DNA from: Rhizobium leguminosarum bv. viciae USDA 2370 | GTDB taxonomy: Bacteria > Pseudomonadota > Alphaproteobacteria > Rhizobiales > Rhizobiaceae | NCBI RefSeq assembly: GCF_002008365.1 | Contig: NZ_MRDL01000059.1 | Location: 530,325 to 594,324 of the forward strand | Direction: 5' to 3' | Length of the DNA stretch: 64,000 nt | Part shown: positions 53,301 through 59,165 of the stretch, in pieces | How the letters are laid out: each line of letters begins with the position of its first letter | Position numbering within the stretch: the stretch's first letter is position 1 | The notes under the pieces: model-generated | What the model was told of the DNA's origin: nothing | What the model saw: the letters and a program-made list of their open reading frames with translations, nothing else | Databases searched by the model: none | Program-made: the position numbers and the translations under genes

Positions 53301-53673
53301 CTGTCGTCGGCCACAGAAGGTCGTCAATCAGACCGTTGATCGATCCTTCCATTTCGGACCAGGAACCGTCCGACAGGCCGAAGCGCACGCGCGTGCTCGT
53401 TCGCCCGTCCCGGCCGACCACCTGCCCGACATGTTCGAGCTGCTGGGCCATGCGCTGATTGGCGGCGATGATGTCATTGAGAGCGTCGGCGACCTTGCCG
53501 GTGACACCGGTCAGATCCGACCGCATCCGCACCGAAAAGTCGCCCCGTCTTACCGCAACCAGCACCTCCAGAAGGGCACTGGCCTCGTCCAACGCCATTG
53601 CTTTGTGGACCTGACCATTGAGGTTATCTGCCGCGGCATTGTCGCGCGCGAATTCGCTGGTTTGGTTGTTCAC
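47374..53673 (-). CDS. giant cytosolic HAMP-repeat hybrid histidine kinase
   Basis: 2099 residues. Order: an N-terminal HAMP-like region (to about residue 215); ten tandem 92-residue HAMP/linker units (216-1135), each with LTxQVRNIAEV...GDLS(K/R)KITV...EVTRVAREVGTEG...GTWKDLT; one more partial unit; a GAF domain (about 1215-1370); and a coiled coil. HisKA follows with His1434 (MSHELRTPLN), then HATPase (GTGLGLAISRELANLLGG) and three receivers (about 1710-1830, 1832-1950, 1979-2095). No membrane helix exists. The architecture recalls fungal group III (Nik1/Os-1) kinases but with about twice as many HAMP units. GTG 53673 with GAGGGGG upstream is chosen; the open frame to 54042 overlaps the divergent gene and is not protein-like. 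Confidence 0.93.
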   Translation of the reverse strand: MNNQTSEFARDNAAADNLNGQVHKAMALDEASALLEVLVAVRRGDFSVRMRSDLTGVTGKVADALNDIIAANQRMAQQLEHVGQVVGRDGRTSTRVRFGLSDGSWSEMEGSINGLIDDLLWPTTAVTRTITAVAKGDLLQTVPLDVDGRALKGEFLRSADIVNTMIKQLSVFTSEVTRVAREVGTDGKLGGQAQVPEVTGVWKDLTESVNSMASNLTAQVRNIAEVTIAVANGDLSKKITVDVRGEILQLKEAINTMVDQLRSFASEVTRVAREVGTEGKLGGQALVPGVAGTWKDLTDSVNAMCGNLTAQVRNIAQVTTAVARGDLSRKITVDVSGEILELKETINTMVDQLNGFAGEVTRVAREVGTEGRLGGQAQVPGVAGTWKDLTDNVNSMASNLTAQVRNIAEVSTAIANGDLSKKITVTVSGEILELKETINTMVDQLNAFASEVTRVAREVGTEGRLGGQANVRGVAGTWKDLTENVNSMGGNLTAQVRNIAEVSTAIANGDLSKKITVDVKGEILELKETINTMVDQLNAFASEVTRVAREVGTEGRLGGQANVRGVAGTWKDLTDSVNSMASNLTGQVRNIAEVATAVAQGDLSKKITVTVSGEILELKETINTMVDQLNGFAGEVTRVAREVGTEGRLGGQANVLGVAGTWKDLTDSVNSMAGNLTAQVRNIAEVSTAIANGDLSKKITVSVSGEILELKETLNTMVDQLNRFASEVTRVAREVGTEGKLGGQAQVPGVAGTWKDLTENVNSMASNLTGQVRNIAEVTTAVARGDLSRKITVDVKGEILELKNTINTMVDQLNAFAGEVTRVAREVGTEGKLGGQAQVSGVAGTWKDLTDSVNSMAGNLTAQVRNIAEVATAIANGDLSRKITVDVRGEILLLKDTLNTMVDQLRSFAGEVTRVAREVGTDGRLGGQAVVPGVAGTWKDLTDNVNLLAANLTTQVRNIAEVTTAVARGDLSRKITVDVKGEILELKNTINTMVDQLNAFAGEVTRVAREVGTEGKLGGQAQVPGVAGTWKDLTDTVNVMAANLTEQVRGIVKVVTAVANGDLEQNLTVASKGEVAALAETINNMTNTLATFADQVTTVAREVGVEGRLGGQANVPGTAGTWKDLTGNVNLLAANLTTQVRAIAEVATAVTKGDLTRSIKVDARGEVAELKDNINTMIDNLRLTTERNTEQDWLKTNLARFTNMLQGQRDLTLVGKMLLSELAPLVGAHQGVIYQVDADERQPILSLLSVYAKGGEAAHPARLEFGQGLVGQCASDARRILVTDLPDNVVPISSGVFTTLPRSAIVLPVHFEGQVKAVIELASAGEFTELQLSFLDQLTTSIGIVLNSIEATMQTEGLLKQSQQLAAELQTQQRELQQTNEQLGQKAQQLEERNVEVEAKNQEIEQARRALEEKATELALTSKYKSEFLANMSHELRTPLNSILILGQQLGENPDGNLSGKQVEFAKTIHGAGTDLLNLISDILDLSKIESGTVSVDAEEIFVSNLLEMMARPFRHEAENRNLSFSVDVGADVAKSLITDSKRLQQILKNLLSNAFKFTAQGGVTLRVASATSGWSSDHPSLKHAPSVIAFEVVDTGIGIPPEKQRIIFEAFQQADASTSRKYGGTGLGLAISRELANLLGGEIQLRSTPGVGSTFVLYLPLTYVGAGAVAPKSVPPANVVEFAEAAANRRADKPTEHVEDDRHHIAAGDSVLLVVEDDAHYARVLVDLARDNGFKVLVAMRGSDALALAQDYRPAAISLDIFLPDMLGWTVLSQLKQNPQTRHIPVQIISLDEDRQHGLTRGAFAFMSKPTTPEGLGKALSRLKAYAQPRRKHLLLVEDNEAERLSVTALLGHDDIDITSVGSGSEALAALRQNAADCVVLDLSLPDMSGFEVLEQIRDDAEIGEVPVVVFTGRELSAEEDATLHSMARSVVVKGVESPERLLDETALFLHRVVADLPAAKQATLQDLHSSDEDLVGETVLLVDDDARNIFALSSVLERRGMKVLTATTGSEAIDVINNEPSVAIVLMDIMMPGMDGYETMQVIRSEPRFRRLPILALTAKAMKGDREKCLEAGASDYLAKPVNTEQLLSALRMWLHR
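50269..53028 (-). repeat. ten tandem 276-bp coding repeats (HAMP units)
   Basis: The DNA encoding the HAMP units repeats with an exact 276-bp period, for example the conserved ACTTGACC-type segment ending at 50304, 50580, and so on. Units differ mainly at a few codons (KITV-D/T/S-V, N/S/Q in the linker). A divergent unit precedes and a partial one follows. High DNA identity means the copy number may vary between strains and that assembly errors are possible here. Confidence 0.9.
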
Positions 53674-53846
53674 GAGAATCCCCCTCTTCGACGACTGGTA
53701 ATTTAGTGCTCGACTGGGAAAATGGTATGGCCGTCCCGCGTTGATCCTAACATGATTCAGCGCCCAAAATGAGCCTGATAGTTGCAGATATCCAAAGTGC
53801 GCGCCGGACATCGTCTGGGTGGAATTTGCGGTTTTTCGTGCGTGGG

Positions 53847-53872
53847 GGAACACTTGGCTGCCGGCCGTCGTT
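53847..53872 (+). promoter_or_regulatory. EcfG-type promoter of the hypothetical gene at 53897
   Basis: GGAAC (53847-53851), 17-bp spacer, CGTT (53869-53872), ending 24 nt before ATG 53897. It is an exact general-stress consensus match with the alternative spacer length. Confidence 0.65.
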
Positions 53873-53896
53873 TCCGTCCTGACAATGGAGAGCGAT

Positions 53897-54349
53897 ATGT
53901 CGAACGTCTCAAGGACAGGCAAGGAAGAGATCAACAACGCGACCAGCCAGACCACGTTCGGGAAGTCGGTCGAGAGCCAGGCGCAAATCGAGGATGCGGC
54001 TTCGCAATCGTCGCCCGACGCTGGCGACGAGATGCTCAACATCTATCGGCTGGAGCCGATCGCGGCGCCCGACGATCCGAGATGGGACAACTCCCCCGGA
54101 CATGGTACCGTCGTCGTCGCTGCCAGAACGGCCGGTGATGCCAGGATCGTCGCTGCGGCTCGTGAGCTTGACTTCATGGAAGTGGATGCGGCTCCCGCCG
54201 AGGACGTCACAACGGTCAATGCCAGCGCTTTTCGCGACGACAAGCTTTACACCGTCATTGAGATCGAGCGGAACAAGCGCGATGTTAAGCGAGGGATCCT
54301 CGAAGGCGCCATCGCTGTCGACACGATCCGGCCGATTCAATCGGACTGA
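53897..54349 (+). CDS. hypothetical protein
   Basis: 150 residues, hydrophilic, without signal or membrane segment. The first 45 residues are Ser/Thr/Gln-rich and probably disordered; the remainder (YRLEPIAAPDDPRWDNSPGH, then VVVAARTAGDARIVAAAREL) looks like a small alpha/beta domain. The family is unrecognised, though the DPRW...GHGTVVVAA pattern seems typical of rhizobial stress-island proteins. ATG 53897 has GGAG close upstream; ATG 53885 is an alternative. It is divergent from the HAMP kinase and has a consensus EcfG promoter. Confidence 0.75.
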   Translation: MSNVSRTGKEEINNATSQTTFGKSVESQAQIEDAASQSSPDAGDEMLNIYRLEPIAAPDDPRWDNSPGHGTVVVAARTAGDARIVAAARELDFMEVDAAPAEDVTTVNASAFRDDKLYTVIEIERNKRDVKRGILEGAIAVDTIRPIQSD

Positions 54350-54425
54350 CGTAGCAATTTACCGACGAAATCGGCGAGGCGCTACGGCGTCACCATCATA
54401 GGTCCCTCGTTCCCTTGGAGTTCTC

Positions 54426-54707
54426 ATGAATACGGCCAACCTCCAGCTCAAGGGCCTCATCATGGCCATGGCGTCGATATGTGATGCGATCGTCGAGAAG
54501 GAACTGCTGACCAGCGGAGAACTCAATGCCGCGCTCGCGAAAGCCAAGCAGGCAGTCGAGGATGACGACGACCATGAACTGTCGGATGCCAATCGCGCCG
54601 CGATCCTGTTCCCCATCCGTGTGCTGCAGCTTGCCGAAGAGGCAGGCAGGAGAGGCGAACGGTTGACGTTTTCGGACTATGCCAAGCTTGTAGGAAAGAT
54701 GACCTGA
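54426..54707 (+). CDS. small hypothetical protein
   Basis: 93 residues, helical: LIMAMASICDAIVEKELLTS, then ALAKAKQAVEDDDDHELSDA and FPIRVLQLAEEAGRRGERLT. No family is recognised. ATG 54426 has TTGGAG upstream. It follows the preceding hypothetical gene by 76 bp and may be cotranscribed with it. Confidence 0.7.
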   Translation: MNTANLQLKGLIMAMASICDAIVEKELLTSGELNAALAKAKQAVEDDDDHELSDANRAAILFPIRVLQLAEEAGRRGERLTFSDYAKLVGKMT

Positions 54708-54805
54708 ACAATGTCGAAGGCTTCGCTGACGAGAACCCGTATGTTCTCTCCCGGGCAATCGGGGCTTTCTGGAAGCTTATTGATGCACGTGGCCTCTACA
54801 CATGT

Positions 54806-54850
54806 GGTTGACTTCATATCGGCATGAGCCATATAAATACCTTGTCAACC
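54806..54850 (+). promoter_or_regulatory. promoter with flanking inverted repeat, toxin-antitoxin operon
   Basis: TTGACT (54808-54813), 18-bp spacer, TATAAA (54832-54837) reads as a sigma-70 promoter. The arms GGTTGAC (54806-54812) and GTCAACC (54844-54850) bracket it, one over the -35 and one near the expected start. That placement suits autorepression by the antitoxin. Confidence 0.6.
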
Positions 54851-54863
54851 AAGGAGCCGCTCC

Positions 54864-55475
54864 ATGGCCCGCCACGCATCCACTCCCGTCACAGAACAGG
54901 AAGAGCCGAATTCCATCAGAGCCGCGTTTCTGCGACGCGCGACTTCGGCGCTCGAGCGCATTTCTGCAAACGTGCCGGCAAAGGATCTGGCCGATGCGCT
55001 TTCAGCCCCGACCGACGCCGGATCGTTGGCGCAGCTTCTCAGCCGCTCGGATATGGTGGGCGCGGCGATAAACGATCTCGATCCGCTGGTTCCGGCGTTG
55101 GCTCGCAACGTCGAGCATCGGCAAAATCTCGTCGAACGGGCCGGCGGGACGATGTCAGCCGAGGACGCCGGACGGATCCTCGGCATCAGCAGACAGGCCG
55201 TCGACAAAAGGCGGCGAGCCGGCACGCTGCTTGCCATGCGCGAAGGCAGCGACTGGCGCTATCCGCTCTGCCAGTTGGATCAAGGTGAGGTGATCGCAGG
55301 GATTTCCGATGTCGTGCGTGGTTTTGCCGCCGCCGGTCCCTGGATCGCATTGGATTTTCTGCTTGCTTCCGATACGGTTCTCGGTGGTCGGACAGCTCTG
55401 CAGGCGCTGCGCGACGGCGATCGTGAAGCAGTCCGGCGTCTGATCCGGATCGAAACCTCCGGCGGCTTTGCCTGA
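54864..55475 (+). CDS. antitoxin of RES-type toxin-antitoxin system (Xre/MbcA/ParS-like)
   Basis: 203 residues. The middle has a helix-turn-helix (SAEDAGRILGISRQAVDKRRRAG, about residues 98-120) and the C-terminus a DUF2384-like toxin-binding region (LLASDTVLGGRTALQALRDG, then REAVRRLIRIE). ATG 54864 has AAGGAG 8 nt upstream. The stop overlaps the RES toxin start by one base (TGATG). It is expected to neutralise the toxin by masking its active site and to repress its own promoter. A longer, variable N-terminal third is not recognised. Confidence 0.85.
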   Translation: MARHASTPVTEQEEPNSIRAAFLRRATSALERISANVPAKDLADALSAPTDAGSLAQLLSRSDMVGAAINDLDPLVPALARNVEHRQNLVERAGGTMSAEDAGRILGISRQAVDKRRRAGTLLAMREGSDWRYPLCQLDQGEVIAGISDVVRGFAAAGPWIALDFLLASDTVLGGRTALQALRDGDREAVRRLIRIETSGGFA

Positions 55476-56113
55476 TGCCGGCAAATGCAGGCAGAGGGCC
55501 GTCGGGAGCTGCACTGCCCCCGCCCGCTTGGCTCGCCCATTCGTCATTGCCGATCGACCTCATTCCGGTCGGGCAGGTTCTCCATAGGGTCCATCGGACG
55601 CATCTCGACCCCATCTTCTTTGGACCCGGCCCCGGGATTCCCGCCACCAATCGTTTCGACAGCGCCAGCGGACGTTTCGGAATTCTCTATGTCGGGATGA
55701 GCCGCAGGGGAGCGCTTACGGAAACGATCCTGCGCAATCCCCAGCGGTTGATGGTGTCCATGACCGAAATCACCACACGCGCCATCAGTGAACTCAGCTG
55801 TATCAGACCGCTGAGGATCGTCCGCATGCACGGAACCGGCCTGCAGACCCTCGGCACTGATAATGCCAACTCCACCGGCCCCTACGGACCATGCGGCCTT
55901 TGGACCGACGCGCTTTGGGACCATGCCGACCGGCTGGATGGCCTTGCCTACCAATCGCGCCATGATTCGAGCGAGATCTGCCTCGCCCTTTTCGAACGCA
56001 GCGACATGGCGTTCGACAGAAAAGGCACGCTTCCGCTCTCCGGCATCCTCAAGGAGATTGCGGCGATCCTCGAGGTCTACGGCAAGTCGCTGTCACCGGT
56101 CGGCCCCGTTTAG
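55475..56113 (+). CDS. RES-domain toxin
   Basis: 212 residues. The RES fold is recognised by LHRVHRTHLDPIFFG, NRFDSASGRFGILYVG (Arg), ALTETILRN (Glu) and DGLAYQSRHD (Ser), the three residues that name the family. Characterised RES toxins (for example MbcT) consume NAD+ and arrest growth. The gene is translationally coupled to the antitoxin. The length is typical, and no catalytic residue appears lost, so the module looks functional. Confidence 0.88.
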   Translation: MPANAGRGPSGAALPPPAWLAHSSLPIDLIPVGQVLHRVHRTHLDPIFFGPGPGIPATNRFDSASGRFGILYVGMSRRGALTETILRNPQRLMVSMTEITTRAISELSCIRPLRIVRMHGTGLQTLGTDNANSTGPYGPCGLWTDALWDHADRLDGLAYQSRHDSSEICLALFERSDMAFDRKGTLPLSGILKEIAAILEVYGKSLSPVGPV

Positions 56114-56269
56114 ACGGCGAACGCGGCTGCCGTTCGACAGGCGGTGGCACGTTGTTCCCGCAGCAATGCCTTGTCAATTTTGCGATAAGTTGATTTATTT
56201 GGTCTTGTTTTCTGGCTGTTTCTGAGGCTATACGGCGACCGCATATACTCACGCACCGGGAATTTCTTC

Positions 56270-57295
56270 GTGACCAGCCTCAAATCGCTTCTGGCCGCCT
56301 GCGGCCTCTCAACCATGATCGGCCTTGCCGCAGATCTGTCTTTGGCCGCTTCGACGACGTATCCGCTGACCCTGGAAAACTGCGGCGCGCAGGTGACTTT
56401 CCAGAAGGCGCCCGAACGGGCGATCGGCCTCGGCCAGAACAGCGCTGAAATCCTGCTGCTGCTCGGCCTCGAGAACAAGATGGCCGGCACGGCCTTCTGG
56501 CCGAGCAAGGTTCTGCCGCAGCTCGCAGAAGCCAATGCCAAGGTCAAGCTTCTGACCGTCGAGATGCCGACTTTCGAATCGATCCTCGCCGAAAATCCCG
56601 ATTTCGTGGCGGCGGCTCTGCCGAGCCTGGTTGGGCCGAACAGCAAGGTGGCCAAGCGCGAGGATTTCGACAAGGTCGGCGTCGCGACCTATCTTTCTCC
56701 CAGCACCTGCCTCAGCACCAAGGACGTCAAGGACCAGTACGGCAGCCGCGCCGAGCTGTGGAACATGGATCTTCTCTACAAGGAGATCGACGAACTCTCT
56801 GAGATTTTCGATGTCGCCGATCGCGGCCAGGCGTTGATCGCCGACTTCAAGGCGCGCGAAGCCAAGCTTCGCTCCAGCGCTTCAAAGGACGGCAAGAACC
56901 TTTCCTACGTCTTCTGGTTCTCCAGCCCCAGCCCGTCGGCCGACGCCTATCTCGGCGGCAAGAACAGCGCGTCCGGCTTCATCGCTGATCTGCTCGGCGG
57001 ACACAACGCGATATCAGCGGAAGCGGAATGGCCGACGCTCGGCTGGGAAGGCATCATCGCCTCCAATCCCGACGTCATTGTCGTCGCCAGTCTCGACCGC
57101 AATCGTTGGGAGCTCGATAAGCCGGAGGCCAAGATCAATTTCCTGAACACCGATCCGGCCGTCAGCCAGATCCCTGCCGTCAAGAACAAGGCGATCGTGA
57201 TCATGGACGGCCAGGCCATGAACCCGACCGTCCGCACGGTCTACGGCGCTGAGCAGGTGGCCGGCCAGCTGAAGGCTCTCGGTCTGTTGAAGTGA
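56270..57295 (+). CDS. substrate-binding protein of FecCD-type ABC importer
   Basis: 341 residues. A probable signal peptide ends near residue 26 (LAADLSLAAS). The mature class III binding fold (Peripla_BP_2) contains ENCGAQVTFQKAPERAIGLG, ILLLLGLENKMAGTAFW and a C-terminal GWEGIIASNPDVIVVAS. It binds a siderophore, haem, cobalamin or similar metal chelate. There is no lipobox. The GTG start at 56270 overlaps no upstream gene; its ribosome site is weak. I see no clear Fur, Irr or cobalamin-riboswitch sequence in the 156-bp gap upstream, so metal regulation is not shown. Confidence 0.85.
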   Translation: MTSLKSLLAACGLSTMIGLAADLSLAASTTYPLTLENCGAQVTFQKAPERAIGLGQNSAEILLLLGLENKMAGTAFWPSKVLPQLAEANAKVKLLTVEMPTFESILAENPDFVAAALPSLVGPNSKVAKREDFDKVGVATYLSPSTCLSTKDVKDQYGSRAELWNMDLLYKEIDELSEIFDVADRGQALIADFKAREAKLRSSASKDGKNLSYVFWFSSPSPSADAYLGGKNSASGFIADLLGGHNAISAEAEWPTLGWEGIIASNPDVIVVASLDRNRWELDKPEAKINFLNTDPAVSQIPAVKNKAIVIMDGQAMNPTVRTVYGAEQVAGQLKALGLLK

Positions 57296-58332
57296 CGGAA
57301 GCGGGCCGTATCTTCCGGCAGCTGGGAGCCGTCCTCGCAGTGCTCCTGGCCTCTTTCTGCCTCATCGCTGTTGCCATTGGCGTCAGCGTCGGGATCGGCG
57401 ACCTGCCGATCCCGCTTGCAACCACGTTTTCGGCCGTCACCAACCGGTTGGGATGGACCGCGGTCGAACTGAACCGCATCCACGAGACTGTCATCTGGGA
57501 TTATCGTCTCAGCCGGGCGCTGGTTGCCGCTTTCTGCGGCGCGGGCCTTGCGCTATCGGGCGCGATCATGCAGTCGCTGCTGCGCAATCCGCTTGCCGAA
57601 CCCTATGTTCTCGGCATCTCGGCCGGCGCCTCCACAGGCGCCGTCGCGATCGTCATCTTAGGCGTCGGCGCCGGCGCGGTCTCGCTTTCCGCCGGCGCCT
57701 TTGCCGGAGCCTTCGCGGCCTTCTTCTTCGTCGCCCTGCTGTCAAACGGCACGCGCGGCGGAGCCGATCGCACCATCCTCGCCGGTGTCGCCGCTTCGCA
57801 GCTTTTCAACGCCACTACGTCTTACATCGTCACGACATCGGCCAACGCCCAGCAGGCCCGCGACGTCATGTTCTGGCTGCTCGGCAGCTTCGGCGGCGTG
57901 CGCTGGCCGGAATTCGCGCTGGTCTCGATCGTTGTCGGCGTCGGCCTCGTCGGCTGCCTGTTTTACGCCCGCGTGCTCGACGCCTTCGCTTTCGGCGACG
58001 AGGCGGCATCATCACTCGGCGTCAATGTCGGCCGCGCGCGGATGGCGCTCTTTGCGCTGACGGCAATGATGACGGCGACGATCGTCAGCATGGTGGGGTC
58101 GATCGGCTTCGTCGGCCTTGTCGTGCCGCATGTCGCGCGCTTTGTCGTCGGGCCGCTGCATGTCCGCCTCCTGCCGGCTTGCGCAATAACAGGGGCGATC
58201 TTCATGGTGCTCGCCGACATCGCCGCGCGCGCCCTCATTCCGAACCAGATCCTGCCAATCGGCGTCGTCACGGCCCTGGTGGGCGTCCCCTTCTTCTCGA
58301 TCATCCTCTACCGGTTCCAGCGCGCATCATGA
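57292..58332 (+). CDS. FecCD-family ABC transporter permease
   Basis: 346 residues with about nine or ten membrane helices and the FecCD motifs RLSRALVAAFCGAGLALSGA, LLRNPLAEPYVLGISAGAS and GSIGFVGLVVPHVAR (the coupling region). It forms the translocation pore as a homodimer. GTG 57292 overlaps the binding-protein stop (GTGA). Domain and operon order agree with iron-siderophore or cobalamin importers. Confidence 0.92.
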   Translation: MTEAGRIFRQLGAVLAVLLASFCLIAVAIGVSVGIGDLPIPLATTFSAVTNRLGWTAVELNRIHETVIWDYRLSRALVAAFCGAGLALSGAIMQSLLRNPLAEPYVLGISAGASTGAVAIVILGVGAGAVSLSAGAFAGAFAAFFFVALLSNGTRGGADRTILAGVAASQLFNATTSYIVTTSANAQQARDVMFWLLGSFGGVRWPEFALVSIVVGVGLVGCLFYARVLDAFAFGDEAASSLGVNVGRARMALFALTAMMTATIVSMVGSIGFVGLVVPHVARFVVGPLHVRLLPACAITGAIFMVLADIAARALIPNQILPIGVVTALVGVPFFSIILYRFQRAS

Positions 58333-59090
58333 GCATCAAGGCCGAAAACCTCATCTGGAAGATTGGCAGGAAGACCATTCTCGACGGCGTTTCCCTGGAC
58401 GCGCCGCCGGGCAAGATGCTCGGCCTGCTCGGGCCGAACGGCTCGGGCAAGACCTCGCTCCTGCGGCTTCTCGCCGGCCTGAAGCGGCCGCATTCCGGCC
58501 GCATCACGCTCGACCGGAGCGACGTCGCCACGATCAGCCGCCGCGCGATCGCCCGGCGGATCGCCTTCGTCGAGCAACACGCCACCACAAATGCCAATCT
58601 CAGAGTCGTCGACGTCGTCAAGCTCGGCCGGTTCCCGCACCGGTCGATGTTTTCAGGCTGGACGAAGACCGACGACGAGGCGGTCGAAGCCGCGCTGGCG
58701 CGCGCCGGCATGGCGGAGAAACGCGACGATCGCTGGCAAAGCCTGTCGGGCGGCGAGAAGCAGCGCACCCATATCGCAAGGGCGCTCGCCCAGTCGCCCC
58801 AGGAGCTGATCCTCGACGAACCCACGAACCATCTCGATATCCAGCATCAGATCGGCCTGATGCGGCTCGTCTCCGGCCTGCCGATCACCAGCATCGTCGC
58901 CCTGCACGATCTCAATCATGCTGCCATGTTCTGCGACCAGCTGATCATCATGCAGCATGGCAGGATCGTCGCCTCCGGCGCGCCCCAGGACGTGTTGAGC
59001 GAGGATCTTCTAAGGAATGTCTTTTCCGTCGAGGCCCGTGTCGAAGCCTCTCCCTATCACTCGCGCCCGCATATCCATTATCTCAGGTGA
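58329..59090 (+). CDS. FecE/BtuD-type ABC transporter ATP-binding protein
   Basis: 253 residues. Walker A GPNGSGKTS (near residues 37-45), signature SLSGGEKQR and Walker B LILDEPTNHLD are intact, with switch His in VALHDLNHAAMF. It powers the neighbouring FecCD permease. ATG 58329 overlaps the permease stop (ATGA). A longer plus frame from 57453 runs through the permease gene and is a shadow. The stop lies inside the first of two tandem hairpins. Confidence 0.93.
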   Translation: MSIKAENLIWKIGRKTILDGVSLDAPPGKMLGLLGPNGSGKTSLLRLLAGLKRPHSGRITLDRSDVATISRRAIARRIAFVEQHATTNANLRVVDVVKLGRFPHRSMFSGWTKTDDEAVEAALARAGMAEKRDDRWQSLSGGEKQRTHIARALAQSPQELILDEPTNHLDIQHQIGLMRLVSGLPITSIVALHDLNHAAMFCDQLIIMQHGRIVASGAPQDVLSEDLLRNVFSVEARVEASPYHSRPHIHYLR

Positions 59091-59152
59091 CGGTGAAACT
59101 GTCACCGAGTTGACTATCTACGGTCGTCTCAGATGACGGTGGAACCGTCATC
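59086..59152. repeat. two tandem covarying hairpins between convergent genes
   Basis: Hairpin 1 pairs 59086-59094 with 59098-59106 (9 bp, one G-T); hairpin 2 pairs 59132-59140 with 59144-59152 (9 bp, perfect). The two are direct copies 46 bp apart. They differ at one pair by a compensating change (G-C to A-T) and at another by G-T to G-C. They lie between the ABC ATPase and glgB ends, without T-runs. Confidence 0.65.
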
Positions 59153-59165
59153 GACGTGACCACTG

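Noticed and set aside
59097..59165. Tandem hairpins considered as an integrase attachment site
   Set aside because: No integrase, tRNA or direct-repeat counterpart is present in the window; the covarying stems fit an RNA structure better.
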